64,000 nt of DNA from Streptosporangium nondiastaticum (GCF_003011965.1 NZ_PXWG01000001.1:310001-374000); one strand, 5' to 3'. Shown: positions 41,700 to 51,204, counted from the first letter of the stretch. Numbers and translations are program-made. Notes: generated from the letters alone by a model not told the origin.

Positions 41700-42878
41700 T
41701 TACTGGAGCACCTCGGTGCCGGAGCCGGCCGTGATCATTGCGCGGAAGGGGAATGCGATGAGCAGCGCAATGGCGATCAGGAATCCGCTCGACCACAGCG
41801 GCCCGAGGCTCCCGGCTCCGGCGTTGAGGGTGGCCGCGGCGATGAGGGGGCCGACAGCGGCGCCGACGTTGAGTGCCGCGGTTGCATACGAACCGGCCAT
41901 GGTGGAGGCTCCCGCGGCCTCGTAAAGGACCCGCGTGATCAGGGTGCTGCCCAGCGCGAACGACAGAGCACCCTGGACGAACACGAGGGCAAGCAGAGCA
42001 ACCGGCTCATCGGCCAGCACGGCCGAGGCCGGCCAGCCGATCAGCAGCAGCGGACCACCGACCGCGATGACCGCGCCGGGGTTCCGGTCGGACAAGCGAC
42101 CGGCGACGGTGACCCCGACGAAGGAACCGATACCGAAGAGCACCAGGGCGACAGAGACCCACAGCTCACTCAGCCCGGCGGTGTCGGTCACGACGGGGGC
42201 GAGGAAGGTGAAACCGGCGAAGGTGGCTGCGTTCACCAGCGCGCCCAGCAACATCACCAGGATCAACCGTGGCATCGCCAACTGGGCGAGCTCCGCTCGC
42301 AAGGCCGCCCCGCCGGTCGCCTGTTCCCTTGCGCGTCCCGCTGGGATGCCCTTCAGGATGCCGAGCGCTGCCGGCAGACAGAGGGCGGCAACGGCCCAGA
42401 ACGCGGCCCGCCATCCGAGCAAGGCGCCGAGCACCGAGCCGCCAGGGACACCGGCGATGGTGGCCACCGTCGTGCCTGACAGCAGCACGGCCAGCGCACG
42501 TCCCTTCTTGTCGGGCGGGACCAACGCGGCGGCAGCCGTCAGAGCGACAGCGAGGAACCCTGCGTTCGCGAGCGCGGCAACGACCCGGGTGGCGAACAGG
42601 AGCGGGAAGCTCGTGGTGCTGGAGCCCACGGCGTGAGCTGCTGCGAAGGCGAGGGTGAACCCGAGCAGGCTGGAGCGCCTGGGCCAGTTGCGGGCAAGTG
42701 CGGCCACAAGGGGGGCGCCGACGATCATGCCGATCGCGAAGGCGGAGGTGAGCATGCCTGCTGTCCCGACGCTGACGCCGAGATCCGAGGCGATGTCCGG
42801 CAGGAGGCCGGCGAGCATGAATTCCGAGGTGCCCATGGCGAAGACCGCCACAGCAAGAAGGTAGAGCGGAAGAGGCAT
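41700..42878 (-). CDS. MFS transporter of the Cmx/CmrA chloramphenicol-efflux type
   Basis: The 392-residue product has 12 membrane segments. The start MPLPLYLLAVAVFAMGTSEF and MLAGLLPDIASDLGVSVGTA match the Cmx/CmrA/Cml drug:H+ antiporters of actinobacteria; motif A-like and motif C-like (VAGVPGGSVLGALLGWRAAF) segments are present. It is likely to export chloramphenicol-like or other amphipathic drugs. The frame is open to 42950, but ATG 42878 matches the family start and has GGAG upstream. Substrate is inferred. Confidence 0.82.
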   Translation of the reverse strand: MPLPLYLLAVAVFAMGTSEFMLAGLLPDIASDLGVSVGTAGMLTSAFAIGMIVGAPLVAALARNWPRRSSLLGFTLAFAAAHAVGSSTTSFPLLFATRVVAALANAGFLAVALTAAAALVPPDKKGRALAVLLSGTTVATIAGVPGGSVLGALLGWRAAFWAVAALCLPAALGILKGIPAGRAREQATGGAALRAELAQLAMPRLILVMLLGALVNAATFAGFTFLAPVVTDTAGLSELWVSVALVLFGIGSFVGVTVAGRLSDRNPGAVIAVGGPLLLIGWPASAVLADEPVALLALVFVQGALSFALGSTLITRVLYEAAGASTMAGSYATAALNVGAAVGPLIAAATLNAGAGSLGPLWSSGFLIAIALLIAFPFRAMITAGSGTEVLQ

Positions 42879-43574
42879 CGAGTGGCTCCGAGGCGAGGAG
42901 AAGTGCGAGGAGGTCATCTCGTCACCGCGGTCGGCCCCCGAAAGGCCCACTCGTCTGAAAGGCCCAGTTGCCGTGCGGCCGCAGAACGCGGCACGACGGC
43001 AGGGCTATGAGCTCAGTGGTTCAGGGGGCTGACGGCGTGACCGAAAGCCCCCGCCTTGTCTGACTCAGGACTCGACATGATCCGCATGCTACCCGGCCGA
43101 TACCCGTCGAAGCATCGTGGTTTCACCGGGATCGGCTTGTGCCACCATCGTCATGCCCCGCAACAACTAGGCGTGCGGGTTGCCAGTTCGTACAAGGACC
43201 GTTCGTATGAGGACCGCCATGACCGGCCCTCTCACCGGCGGCCGGCCCGAGCGTCTTCTGTCCGAGAGACCGGAGACAAGGTATCGACCGACGCGGGCAC
43301 GCGTCGGTCCCGGTGGCCGGTTCGGATACGGTGCGCTCCTGGAAGATCAGTCAGGGGAGTACGCCGTGGCAGCAGCCGAATCAGCGGCGGCTGCGGGCTG
43401 CGGCGGGGGCCCAGGACGAGGCGGCGCAGGCGTACCCCGTTGCCTGAGACTCTGAGTATTCCACGGCCGGGCATCACTGGGCACCAGTGGAACATGGGCA
43501 GTGCATCCCGCCCGGACGTGCTGAACATCAGCAACTACCGGTCGGCGGGACGGACGTTCAGTTCGGCAACGAGG
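42879..43574. other. About 700 bp between MFS and TetR genes, no gene recognised
   Basis: Open frames in both directions are Arg/Gly/Pro-rich without domains. The part close to the MFS start has TGGGCCTTTC twice on the minus strand (near 42937-42967), which could be part of a leader, but I find no convincing peptide or hairpin pair. Confidence 0.35.
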
Positions 43575-44243
43575 TTATCGGGGGGCCAGGAGGCCGTCCA
43601 CCAGGGCTCGGAGCCCGTCGACGTAGGTGTCTTCTGCGGTCAGCGACGACCAGTGGTCCGCGACTTGTGCCAGGCGGGGTAGCTCGGTCGGGTCGAGATC
43701 GGTGAAGACTTGTTCCCGGTAGGTGGGGCGGGTGTCGTCTGTACGCCGCCGGCCCGCTGTCGCGCGGACCACGATCTCTCCGGCGGTGTAATACCAGATT
43801 GCGCGGTAGCCGTGTACCGCACGCTCGGAGGGCAGGCCGCATTCGATCAGGCCGTCAACGATCTGCTCGACGAACCAGAGGGCGGAGGTGGCCATGAGGT
43901 CGTCGGCGGTCAGTACTTCCACGATCCACGGGCAGGCGGCGAGCGCCTCGTGGATCGTGGCAGCGGCGGCGATGACCCGCTCGCGGGGCTGGGCGGGTAG
44001 TTCGGGTCGGTGCAGCGTTCGCGCGGCGTAGTCGTCCAGCAAGAGGACGAGCAGTTCTTCCTTGTTGCGGACGTGGTGGTAGAGCGCCATGGGCGTACTG
44101 CCGATCTCCGTGGCCAGCCGCCGCATGGTCAGTCGGTGCACGCCTTCCGCGTCCACGATCCGGCGGGCTGTTGTGACGACCTCCTCTCGGGAGATGCGGG
44201 GAGGCCGGCCGAGGGTTTTGCGCGGTGCTGACGTTTGCGGCAT
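43575..44243 (-). CDS. TetR-family regulator
   Basis: The 222-residue product has a TetR HTH (SREEVVTTARRIVDAEGVHR then LTMRRLATEIGSTPMALYHH) and a TetR_C-type ligand domain (IHEALAACPWIVEVLTADDL, WFVEQIVDGLIECGLPSERA, IWYYTAGEIVVRA). It is divergent from the 14-TM efflux gene at 44301 with a 57-bp gap. That arrangement is typical of a repressor for its efflux partner. I could not identify a clear palindrome in the gap. Confidence 0.85.
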   Translation of the reverse strand: MPQTSAPRKTLGRPPRISREEVVTTARRIVDAEGVHRLTMRRLATEIGSTPMALYHHVRNKEELLVLLLDDYAARTLHRPELPAQPRERVIAAAATIHEALAACPWIVEVLTADDLMATSALWFVEQIVDGLIECGLPSERAVHGYRAIWYYTAGEIVVRATAGRRRTDDTRPTYREQVFTDLDPTELPRLAQVADHWSSLTAEDTYVDGLRALVDGLLAPR

Positions 44244-44300
44244 GCCTTCATCATCCCTCAGGTGTGGACAAGATCGGCCCCCTCGGGCTAGTTTCCTTAC

Positions 44301-45749
44301 ATGTACAAAAACTTGCGAAGACGCCCTGGAGTGGTGCTGGCAGCCGTGGCTGTTGCCCAATTCGCCGTCGCCCTCGACTTATCCGTGGTCAACGTCGCCC
44401 TGCCCGCGATCCGCGCCGCGCTGGGGTTCGCGCCGCGCGACCTGTCGTGGATCGTGCATGTCTACGCGCTCACGCTCGGCGGATTTCTACTGCTGGGAGG
44501 CCGCGCGTGCGACCTCTACGGCCGACGACGGCTGTTCGTGCTGGGCTTGGTCGTCTTCGGGATGTGCTCACTGGCCGGCGGGGTTGCCCAGGCGCCCTGG
44601 CAACTGATCGCAGCCCGCGCCGGCCAGGGCCTGGGGGCCGCCGCGGCCACCCCGGCGACGCTGGCGATGCTCACCACCACCTTCCCCGAGGGTCCGCAGC
44701 GCGTACGCGCACTCGGAGTGTGGAGCGGGGTGAACGCCGCAGGCGGAGCACTGGGCGTGCTGGCGGGCGGGCTGCTGACCCAGTACGCGGGCTGGCGCTG
44801 GGTGATGCTGATCAATCTGCCCATCGTCGCGGTGGCTCTCGCGCTGGTCCGCGCAGGTATGCCCGCCGAAGCACGCCCCGCCCGGCGCGAGAGGCTGGAT
44901 GTGCTCGGTGCCGTCCTGGCCACCGGGGGAGTCGGGCTGCTGGTCACCGGTGTCGTGCGTACCGATGCCCAAGGATGGGACTCCTCGGCCACATGGACGA
45001 TGCTCGTCGCGGGGGCCGTTCTCCTGGCCGGCTTCGTCGTCAGGGAATCCAGGGCTACCGCACCGCTGTTGCGTCTCGGCCTGCTGCGCAGCCGCTGGGT
45101 CGTCGGCGCCAACGTGCTGGTCTTCTTCTCCACGGCCGGGCAGTTCGCATCGTTCTACTTCGTGTCCCTGTACATGCAGCAGGTCCTGGGCATGGGAGCC
45201 GCAGCAACCGGTGCCGCGTTCCTGCCCTTCTCTATGAGTCTGATCGCGGGCACCCTCGTTGCGACCCGCGTCACCGCGGCACGCACTCCTCGTACGTCCC
45301 TGGTGCCGGGCGCCCTGCTGGCCGCCGCTGGCCTGACCTGGTTCGCCTTCAGCAGCCCCGACGGCGGCTTCCTCACCGACGTGCTCGGACCGTGCATCAT
45401 CACCGGCTTCGGCGTCGGACTGGTCATCGCCCCCATCGTCGCCGCCGCAACCACCGGCGTCGCCCCTCATGAGGCCGGCATGGCCTCCGGCCTCATGAAC
45501 AGCTCCCGCCAGCTCGGCGGCTGCATCGGCCTGGCGGCCCTGGCCACCATCGCCGCACACCGCACCGGCACGGCAACCGACCCCGCCGCGATCAACGACG
45601 GCTACACCCTGGGCCTTGCCGTCGCCGCCGCCCTTTTCGTTCTCGCGGCCGTCGTGGCCATCAGCGTGCTGCCCCGCCGCCAGGCCGTAACGCCTGCACC
45701 GCAACACGTCACCCCTGCAAGGAATCAACTGGAAGGAACGCCGTCATGA
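44301..45749 (+). CDS. DHA2-type 14-TM MFS drug exporter
   Basis: The 482-residue product has 14 predicted membrane segments and DHA2 signatures: AQFAVALDLSVVNVALPAIR (motif D1), ARACDLYGRRRLFVLGLVVF-like motif A (RACDLYGRRRLF), and GALGVLAGGLLTQYAGWRWV (motif C). It should export antibiotics or dyes by proton antiport. It is divergent from a TetR gene and overlaps the cupin gene by four bases (ATGA), so both form an operon. Confidence 0.88.
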   Translation: MYKNLRRRPGVVLAAVAVAQFAVALDLSVVNVALPAIRAALGFAPRDLSWIVHVYALTLGGFLLLGGRACDLYGRRRLFVLGLVVFGMCSLAGGVAQAPWQLIAARAGQGLGAAAATPATLAMLTTTFPEGPQRVRALGVWSGVNAAGGALGVLAGGLLTQYAGWRWVMLINLPIVAVALALVRAGMPAEARPARRERLDVLGAVLATGGVGLLVTGVVRTDAQGWDSSATWTMLVAGAVLLAGFVVRESRATAPLLRLGLLRSRWVVGANVLVFFSTAGQFASFYFVSLYMQQVLGMGAAATGAAFLPFSMSLIAGTLVATRVTAARTPRTSLVPGALLAAAGLTWFAFSSPDGGFLTDVLGPCIITGFGVGLVIAPIVAAATTGVAPHEAGMASGLMNSSRQLGGCIGLAALATIAAHRTGTATDPAAINDGYTLGLAVAAALFVLAAVVAISVLPRRQAVTPAPQHVTPARNQLEGTPS

Positions 45750-46150
45750 CGACAACACCCCCCTCTCCCATCGACCTGTTCGCCGCGGCGCTGCACATCC
45801 ACCCCGACGGCGGTGTCCGAGCCGCCGAACGCCGGATGACGAACAGCGACTCCGGCGCCTGGCAGATCGCCACGTTCCACGTGGAGACCGACGCCGACGT
45901 TCACGCCGACCACTGGGAGATGCACCCGCAGGCGGAGGAGGCGGTCTGCTGCCTGACCGGCGGTGTCCGCCTCTACTTCCGTCCCGCCAGGCCCGACGAC
46001 GGCGAGGCCATGGTGCAGTTGCGGCCGGGCACCGCCGCGATCGTCCCCCGCGGCCGCTGGCACCGCCTGGAGCTGGACGCCCCCAGCGACCTGATGTCGA
46101 TCACCCTTCGCCATGGCACCCGCCTCGAAAAACGTACTGACACTCGCTGA
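45746..46150 (+). CDS. Cupin domain protein
   Basis: The 134-residue product is a small cupin: DVHADHWEMHPQAEEAVCCL with His and Glu of motif 1, GGVRLYFRPARPDDGEA, and PRGRWHRLELDAPSDLMSIT with the His of motif 2. A metal site is plausible. Start overlaps the transporter stop by four bases, implying translational coupling. It may bind or modify the exported drug; this is inference. Confidence 0.82.
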   Translation: MTTTPPSPIDLFAAALHIHPDGGVRAAERRMTNSDSGAWQIATFHVETDADVHADHWEMHPQAEEAVCCLTGGVRLYFRPARPDDGEAMVQLRPGTAAIVPRGRWHRLELDAPSDLMSITLRHGTRLEKRTDTR

Positions 46151-46208
46151 CCGCGGGGTGGCTCTGGCGGCCGTCCCAGCCGCCCTGGCTGTTCCGGCCG
46201 CTTCCTCG

Positions 46209-47237
46209 TCACCTCCTGAGTGTTGAAGTCCCAGAGGTGGCAGGGGTCGCGATCGGCTGGCCGGTGTGAGCGGGGCTGGTGGGAGCGTTGTCGAAGGTGC
46301 GGGTCGTGGTGGTTCCGGCGCGTACGGCGATGTTGTCGGCGCTGTAGCGGCTTGCAGGCGCACCGGGAGCGGTGGGGGCCCAGTAGGTGATGTCCCAGGT
46401 GCCGCGTTCCGGCGTGACGAAGTAGGCGGCGGTGCCGGGGACCGCCAGGCGCCTGGTGAGGCCGACCGTCGGCCCGGCGCTCGGCTGCAGATCGACGGTC
46501 GCGGGCCCGGTGGTGCCGGGCCGGGCACCACCGCGGACCTCCACGGTGGCCAGGTCCTTCGCGGAGGGGTGGCGGGTGAGCCCGGTCAGGGCGCGGGACC
46601 CGGTGAAGACGTATCCGAGTGCGTAGTCGGCGGACTTGGTCGTCCAGTACGCGTCGTACCACTGTTTCACTGCCCCGGGTTCGGTGTCGGGGCCCAGGTG
46701 AGCGACGCGCAGGCTCGGTGTGGCGATCATCCGGTTGACGAGGCGGGTGGTGCCGGCGTGCTTGACCTCGGTGACCATCATGCCGTGCAGGAATGCCGCG
46801 GAGCGGTCGGGCGGCCGCACGTCGACGGGGGCTGTGGTGCGCGCGTCGACGGTCACGGTGGTGTTGCGGTCGAGTTCGAGGCGCGGCTGGACGATCCAGT
46901 CCGTGCCGTCCGCGGCGTTGCCGGTGGTCAGATAGCTGTCGAGCAGGTAGCGGCCCTTGGGCAGGCGCACGGTGGTCGTGCCGGAGGCGTCGTGCGGGTT
47001 GGCGGACTTGCCGGCGCCGGGGCCCGAGATGCCGGTGACGGTGGTGTCGTAGGTCCCCGTCGGGCTGCCGCCGCGGTCGAGGTGACGGATCGTGAGGCTG
47101 TAGGTTTCCGGCGCTGCGGCGAAGGCCGCGGCGCCCGGGGCCGTGGCGTCCAGGGCAGGCGTCGCGCAGCCGACCAGGGCGGCAGCGACGGTCAGGACCC
47201 GCAGGACGCTGCGGCGGGGTACGGAAGAAGTGGTCAT
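46209..47237 (-). CDS. Secreted protein resembling the N-terminal part of large S8 peptidases
   Basis: The 342-residue product has a signal peptide with a twin Arg (PRRSVLRVLTVAAALVG) and no peptidase domain. The beta-rich sequence (YSLTIRHLDRGGSPTGTYDT, VRLPKGRYLLDSYLTTGN) resembles the accessory beta-sandwich region of large Streptomyces S8-type serine proteases. The rest (LTRRLAVPGTAAYFVTPERG) is similarly strand-rich. It could be a truncated relative or a stand-alone binding protein. Divergent from the sigma factor gene. Confidence 0.6.
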   Translation of the reverse strand: MTTSSVPRRSVLRVLTVAAALVGCATPALDATAPGAAAFAAAPETYSLTIRHLDRGGSPTGTYDTTVTGISGPGAGKSANPHDASGTTTVRLPKGRYLLDSYLTTGNAADGTDWIVQPRLELDRNTTVTVDARTTAPVDVRPPDRSAAFLHGMMVTEVKHAGTTRLVNRMIATPSLRVAHLGPDTEPGAVKQWYDAYWTTKSADYALGYVFTGSRALTGLTRHPSAKDLATVEVRGGARPGTTGPATVDLQPSAGPTVGLTRRLAVPGTAAYFVTPERGTWDITYWAPTAPGAPASRYSADNIAVRAGTTTTRTFDNAPTSPAHTGQPIATPATSGTSTLRR

Positions 47238-47351
47238 GATCTGCACTGCGCCGCAGGGCACGGGAGTTCCTGTGGGCTGCGTCACTCGGAACGCGAGGCC
47301 GGCGCCCGCACGGGCCGTGTGGTGCACATCACCGGAACCCGCGCGGCGAAG

Positions 47352-48131
47352 GTGACAGAGCAGAACGTGGAATCACTGATGAGGCACCGCTTCCGCCGCG
47401 GAGACCGCGACGCCCTGGCGGAGCTGTACGACGAGCACGCCCAAGTGCTCTACCGCTACGCCCTGCGGGTGACGGGCGACTGGGCGGAGGCCGAAGACGT
47501 CGTCTCGGCAACCTTCCTGGAGGCATGGCGCGGCCGGGAAGGCGTGCGGCCCGACGGGGACAGCCTGCGCCCATGGCTGCTGGGAATCGCCACCAACATC
47601 ATGCGCCGCAACGCCCGTGCACGCCGCCGCCGCGACATCGCGCTCGCCCGTATCCCGGAACGCGGCTCGATTCCCGACTTCGCCGACGACCTCGTCGCTC
47701 ACCTCGCGGACACCGAGCAACTGCGCGCCGCACACGCCGCACTCGCCCGCCTGCGGCGCCGAGACCGGGAGGTCTTCACCCTCGTGGTGTGGGCGGGCCT
47801 GGACTACGCGGCCGCGGCCGAAGCGCTCGGCGTGCCCGTCGGCACGGTCCGCTCGCGCCTTTCCCGCGCCCGTACCCGGCTGCGTGAACTCGCGGACACC
47901 GAAGCCCGCGCCGCGCGCTCGCAGACTCCGCGGACCGGAGCCGAGCGGACTCGCCCGGCGACCGGGGAAGGTCCCGCCACCCGCGTCGAGACGCTGGACG
48001 ATCCCCTCGACAGCCCCCGTGCCAAGCCCTTCACCAAGCCGCTCACCAAGCCCTTCGCCAAGCCTCTCGACGAGCTCGAACCGGGCCGTCTGACCGTGGC
48101 GCGGCCCTTGACCCAGGAGGACCACGGATGA
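47352..48131 (+). CDS. ECF sigma factor
   Basis: The 259-residue product has sigma-70 region 2 (RGDRDALAELYDEHAQVLYR then AEAEDVVSATFLEAWRG) and region 4 (LRRRDREVFTLVVWAGLDYA, LGVPVGTVRSRLSRARTRL). The C-terminal 80 residues are unusual: low complexity with a KPFTKPLTKPFAKPLDELE repeat. GTG 47352 gives the expected distance to region 2; ATG 47379 is a possible alternative. The stop overlaps the next start (ATGA), typical of ECF/anti-sigma or ECF/CU044_5270 pairs. Confidence 0.85.
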   Translation: MTEQNVESLMRHRFRRGDRDALAELYDEHAQVLYRYALRVTGDWAEAEDVVSATFLEAWRGREGVRPDGDSLRPWLLGIATNIMRRNARARRRRDIALARIPERGSIPDFADDLVAHLADTEQLRAAHAALARLRRRDREVFTLVVWAGLDYAAAAEALGVPVGTVRSRLSRARTRLRELADTEARAARSQTPRTGAERTRPATGEGPATRVETLDDPLDSPRAKPFTKPLTKPFAKPLDELEPGRLTVARPLTQEDHG

Positions 48132-49249
48132 ACACCACCCCGCGGCGCCGTCCGCTCCACGGGGCCGAGTCCGAGGAGGCCGAACGCCCCGGTCTCGCCG
48201 CCCTGCTGCCCCCGCCACCGGTCCCCGGCCTGAGCCCCGACCGAGAACTGCTCCTGAAAGAAGCACTGCTGCACAAGGCCGACCTCCCCGAGCCGCCAGG
48301 AAGCCTCGCCCCTCGTGCCTCACGCCTGCATGCGAGCCGCCGCCTGGTACTCCGGGTCATGGCCCCGGCGGCCGCCTGCGCCCTGGCGGTCTGCGGCATC
48401 GTGGCGGCGAATCTCGCGGACACGCCCGGGCACCAAGCCCCCGCGGCCCCCGGTGACGACGCCGCCCGTACACCCGAAGCGGCCCGGCTCCTCGGCCGCA
48501 TCGCCCTCGCCGCCGCGGCACAGAAGCAGCCGGCCGTCCGCGCTGACCAGTTCGTGTACATCGAGAGCAAGGTCGCCTACGCCGCACAGAGCGCCGCAGG
48601 AAGTTCCCCGGCCCTGGCTCCTCCCGTGCACACACGGCAGGTGTGGCTGTCCGCCGACGGCAGCCGTCCGGGCCTGCTGCGCGAGGAGGGCCGGCAGGAC
48701 ACGCCGCTCGGCGCCGACGACACACCTGTCTACGCCCTGGACGGCCCGGGGGCGACGCCCCGGCCGACCACCCTGCGCAAGGACCCGTCGATCAGCGACC
48801 CGACCCACCAGTACGTCGCATCGCTGCCCACCGACCCCGTCGCCCTGCTGAAGCTGATCCGGGGCGAGACCCGTGGACAAGGACGCAGCCCGGGCTCGGA
48901 CCCCGACCAGCGGGCATTCGCCGCGATCGGCGACCTGCTGGCCGAGACGTGGGCGCCACCACAGGTCAGCGCCGCGCTCTACAAGGCCGCCGCGAAGATC
49001 CCCGGGGTCACGGTGGTCCCCTCGGCCGCCGACGCCACGGGACGCGAGGGCATCGCCGTCGCCCGTACGACGCACGGGCGGCAGACGCAGTGGGTCTTCG
49101 ACCGGAGCACGTACGCGTTCCTCGGCGAACGTACGGTCCTCACCGAAGCCGGGGAGGCGGGCCCGGCCGGGACGGTCGTCGGCACCTCCGCTGTCCTCAC
49201 CAAGACTGCAGTCGACCGCGCCGGCGAGGCTCCCGCCGGGCACGGATGA
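48128..49249 (+). CDS. CU044_5270 family membrane protein
   Basis: The 373-residue product has a cytoplasmic Pro-rich N-terminus, one membrane segment at about 75-95 (MAPAAACALAVCGIVAANLA) and an extracytoplasmic domain with ADQFVYIESKVAYAAQSAAG, QVWLSADGSRPGLLREEG and a C-terminal QTQWVFDRSTYAFLGERTVL strand set, the CU044_5270 pattern. Such proteins are regularly encoded right after ECF sigma factors and probably control them. It is coupled to the sigma gene by a 4-bp overlap. Confidence 0.85.
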   Translation: MNTTPRRRPLHGAESEEAERPGLAALLPPPPVPGLSPDRELLLKEALLHKADLPEPPGSLAPRASRLHASRRLVLRVMAPAAACALAVCGIVAANLADTPGHQAPAAPGDDAARTPEAARLLGRIALAAAAQKQPAVRADQFVYIESKVAYAAQSAAGSSPALAPPVHTRQVWLSADGSRPGLLREEGRQDTPLGADDTPVYALDGPGATPRPTTLRKDPSISDPTHQYVASLPTDPVALLKLIRGETRGQGRSPGSDPDQRAFAAIGDLLAETWAPPQVSAALYKAAAKIPGVTVVPSAADATGREGIAVARTTHGRQTQWVFDRSTYAFLGERTVLTEAGEAGPAGTVVGTSAVLTKTAVDRAGEAPAGHG

Positions 49250-49467
49250 CGCACCGAGGCGGGCCGAGGTCCAGTGCTCGCCATCCGGTAGTTGCCAAGG
49301 GAACGTGTACGGGACGTGTTACGCGCCCGCAGGAGAATCAGAAGAATCAGCGGCCCACGCGGGCGCATTTCCTTGAGCCGGTTCCTCCTGGTTGACCGTG
49401 ACTCTGGTGAGGCTGTTGGCTTCCCTCGGCTTGAACACCATCCATTGCTTCAGCAAAGGACAGTCGC

Positions 49468-50580
49468 ATGAGCTATCTCAGACGGAGTCTCAGGCGGACG
49501 GCCGTCGTGGCGGCGGTTTTAGGGACCTGCGCGACAGTGCTGCCGGCGGCTGCCGCTACGGGAGGGTACCGGGCGCGCACCGAGCGCGTCAGCGTCGCCG
49601 CCGGCGGTGCGGAGGCCGACGGCGAGTCGGGGCAGGGGAAGATCAGCGGCGATGGCCGCGTGGTCGTCTTCAGCTCAGGCGCCGGCAACCTGATCCCGGG
49701 CGATTCCCGCAAGGGCGGCCTGTTCGTGAAGGAGTTGCGTACCGGCAGGATGGAACGGGTCGCCGTGGCCACCGACGGCACACCGGCCGACGGCTCTGTG
49801 CGGGACGCGGCGGTCAGCGGCAACGGCCGGTATGTCGTCTTCAGCTCCGACGCGACGAACCTCGTGCCGGGTGGCAACCCCACCGGCAGCACCGAGGTGT
49901 ACGTACGCGACCGCTGGACCCGGCGCACCGAAATCCTCATCGAGGACCCGAAGCAGTCCCGCGTCGAGACCAGCGAACCATCGATCAGCGCGGACGGCAG
50001 CCGTATCGGCTTCAAGAGCACAGCAACCAACTTGATCCCGCAGACAAGCGCCGACAAGGACCTGCAGGCGCGGCCGCGGGCCCGCGTGTTCTACGCGCAC
50101 GAGCTGCGCACCGGCCGCACCGAACTGGCCGCACACTCCCTCACCGGATCGAAAGTAGCGGTTCTCACCGACATCGTCGCCGACGACACCAACCACACCA
50201 CGGATGCCTTCGCCACAGACCTGCGCACGGGCGTCACCCGGCGTCTCAGCGTGGCAGCCGGCGGGGCCGAGGCCGATGGCATGTCCTACGGGCACGTGGC
50301 CATGAGCGCCGACAACCGGTACGCGTTCTTCACATCCGCTGCGTCGAACCTGGTCCCGGGCGACACCAACGGCAAGGAGGACGTATTCGTGCGCGACCTG
50401 CGGACCGGCGCGATGAAACGCGTCAATGTCGCGTCCGACGGGACCCAGGCGAACGAGTTCACGTTGAATTTCGGTGTCGACCTGTCCGGGCGCACGGCGG
50501 TGTTCGACAGCGCGGCCGGCAACCTCGTGCCCAAGGACACCAACTGCGGGAGCGACGTCTTCCTCCGGCACCTGCGGTGA
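49468..50580 (+). CDS. Secreted TolB-like beta-propeller protein
   Basis: The 370-residue product has a signal peptide ending LPAAAAT and six repeats of about 50 residues with the pattern ISGDGRVVVFSSGAGNLIPG (also NGRYVVFSSDATNLVPG, SGRTAVFDSAAGNLVPK). Each unit contains D-R/V-F-V-R-D-L-R-T-G (FVRDLRTGAMKRVN). This is the WD40-like PD40 propeller seen in Streptomyces. Two units repeat RLSVAAGGAEADG. It is exported and probably binds proteins or sugars; role unknown. Confidence 0.8.
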   Translation: MSYLRRSLRRTAVVAAVLGTCATVLPAAAATGGYRARTERVSVAAGGAEADGESGQGKISGDGRVVVFSSGAGNLIPGDSRKGGLFVKELRTGRMERVAVATDGTPADGSVRDAAVSGNGRYVVFSSDATNLVPGGNPTGSTEVYVRDRWTRRTEILIEDPKQSRVETSEPSISADGSRIGFKSTATNLIPQTSADKDLQARPRARVFYAHELRTGRTELAAHSLTGSKVAVLTDIVADDTNHTTDAFATDLRTGVTRRLSVAAGGAEADGMSYGHVAMSADNRYAFFTSAASNLVPGDTNGKEDVFVRDLRTGAMKRVNVASDGTQANEFTLNFGVDLSGRTAVFDSAAGNLVPKDTNCGSDVFLRHLR

Positions 50581-50591
50581 GCTGAGTGGCT

Positions 50592-50623
50592 AAGGATTGA
50601 GCATCCAAAGGATTGAGCATCCA
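50592..50623 (+). repeat. Perfect 16-bp tandem duplication
   Basis: AAGGATTGAGCATCCA occurs at 50592-50607 and again at 50608-50623, 12 bp after the propeller gene stop. Each unit contains GGAT and ATCC that can pair. Confidence 0.85.
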
Positions 50624-50797
50624 ACTGCCGGCATCACCGACCGGGTCAACGTGGCCTCATGGCCCAGCCGGTCCGGCGCGTCGGAGTCGCACTCGGGGCG
50701 CTGGTACGGACTCCCTGTGCGCCCCTCTCACCACTATGTGCCCACTGAAATCCACCGTCTGTCGCGTAGGCGCTCTCGTAGAAGCTCACCCGGATCA

Positions 50798-50851
50798 CTA
50801 TCATTACAGATAGTAATTGATCTGCTACAAAAGGTAACTGCAAAAGGTAAC
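50798..50851 (+). promoter_or_regulatory. AT-rich operator-like dyads and duplicated ribosome-binding segment
   Basis: CTATC-ATTACA-GATAG (50798-50813) and ATTAC-AGATA-GTAAT (50803-50817) are overlapping inverted repeats in an unusually AT-rich patch. CAAAAGGTAAC occurs twice (50828-50838 and 50841-50851) directly before the ATG at 50854, duplicating the ribosome-binding site. The patch probably contains the promoter of the small gene at 50854. Confidence 0.55.
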
Positions 50852-50853
50852 CG

Positions 50854-51177
50854 ATGGAGTCTGATGGCGATGCCCTGCCAGGGGAATCCGCGGACGGTAC
50901 CGATCCCGTGCGCTCCGGTCGGACACTTCAGATCGCGGAGGTGACCGCCCGGCCGGTCGCCATCCGGTGTATGGGCCGCTCCTACCGCGTGAGAGCACAG
51001 GGCGACACGGTCGTCTTCCACGACGTCACCGACATCACCCGCCCCGTCGCCCTGGGCGCGGCTCACCGCACCGACGACGGCACCTGGGACATCGTCACGG
51101 CGCGTGGCCGGCACCTGCCGCCGGCCACGGAGCTGCTGCCCGTCCTCGTCGCCCTCCGTCACGCCTACTGGCCCTGA
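50854..51177 (+). CDS. Hypothetical protein, 107 aa
   Basis: The product has a strand-rich core (IRCMGRSYRVRAQGDTVVFH, RPVALGAAHRTDDGTWDIVT) and a C-terminal helix ending LRHAYWP. It is soluble. I do not recognise the family. It follows the AT-rich operator-like patch and a duplicated AAAAGG, so it is likely expressed and regulated. Confidence 0.55.
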   Translation: MESDGDALPGESADGTDPVRSGRTLQIAEVTARPVAIRCMGRSYRVRAQGDTVVFHDVTDITRPVALGAAHRTDDGTWDIVTARGRHLPPATELLPVLVALRHAYWP

Positions 51178-51204
51178 GCGCGCCCCGGCCCCACTCCGCC
51201 CGCG

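Noticed and set aside
42879..42970. Possible attenuator in front of the Cmx-type transporter
   Set aside because: Related transporters have leader peptides, but I could not find a leader ORF with a matching hairpin, only a repeated TGGGCCTTTC.
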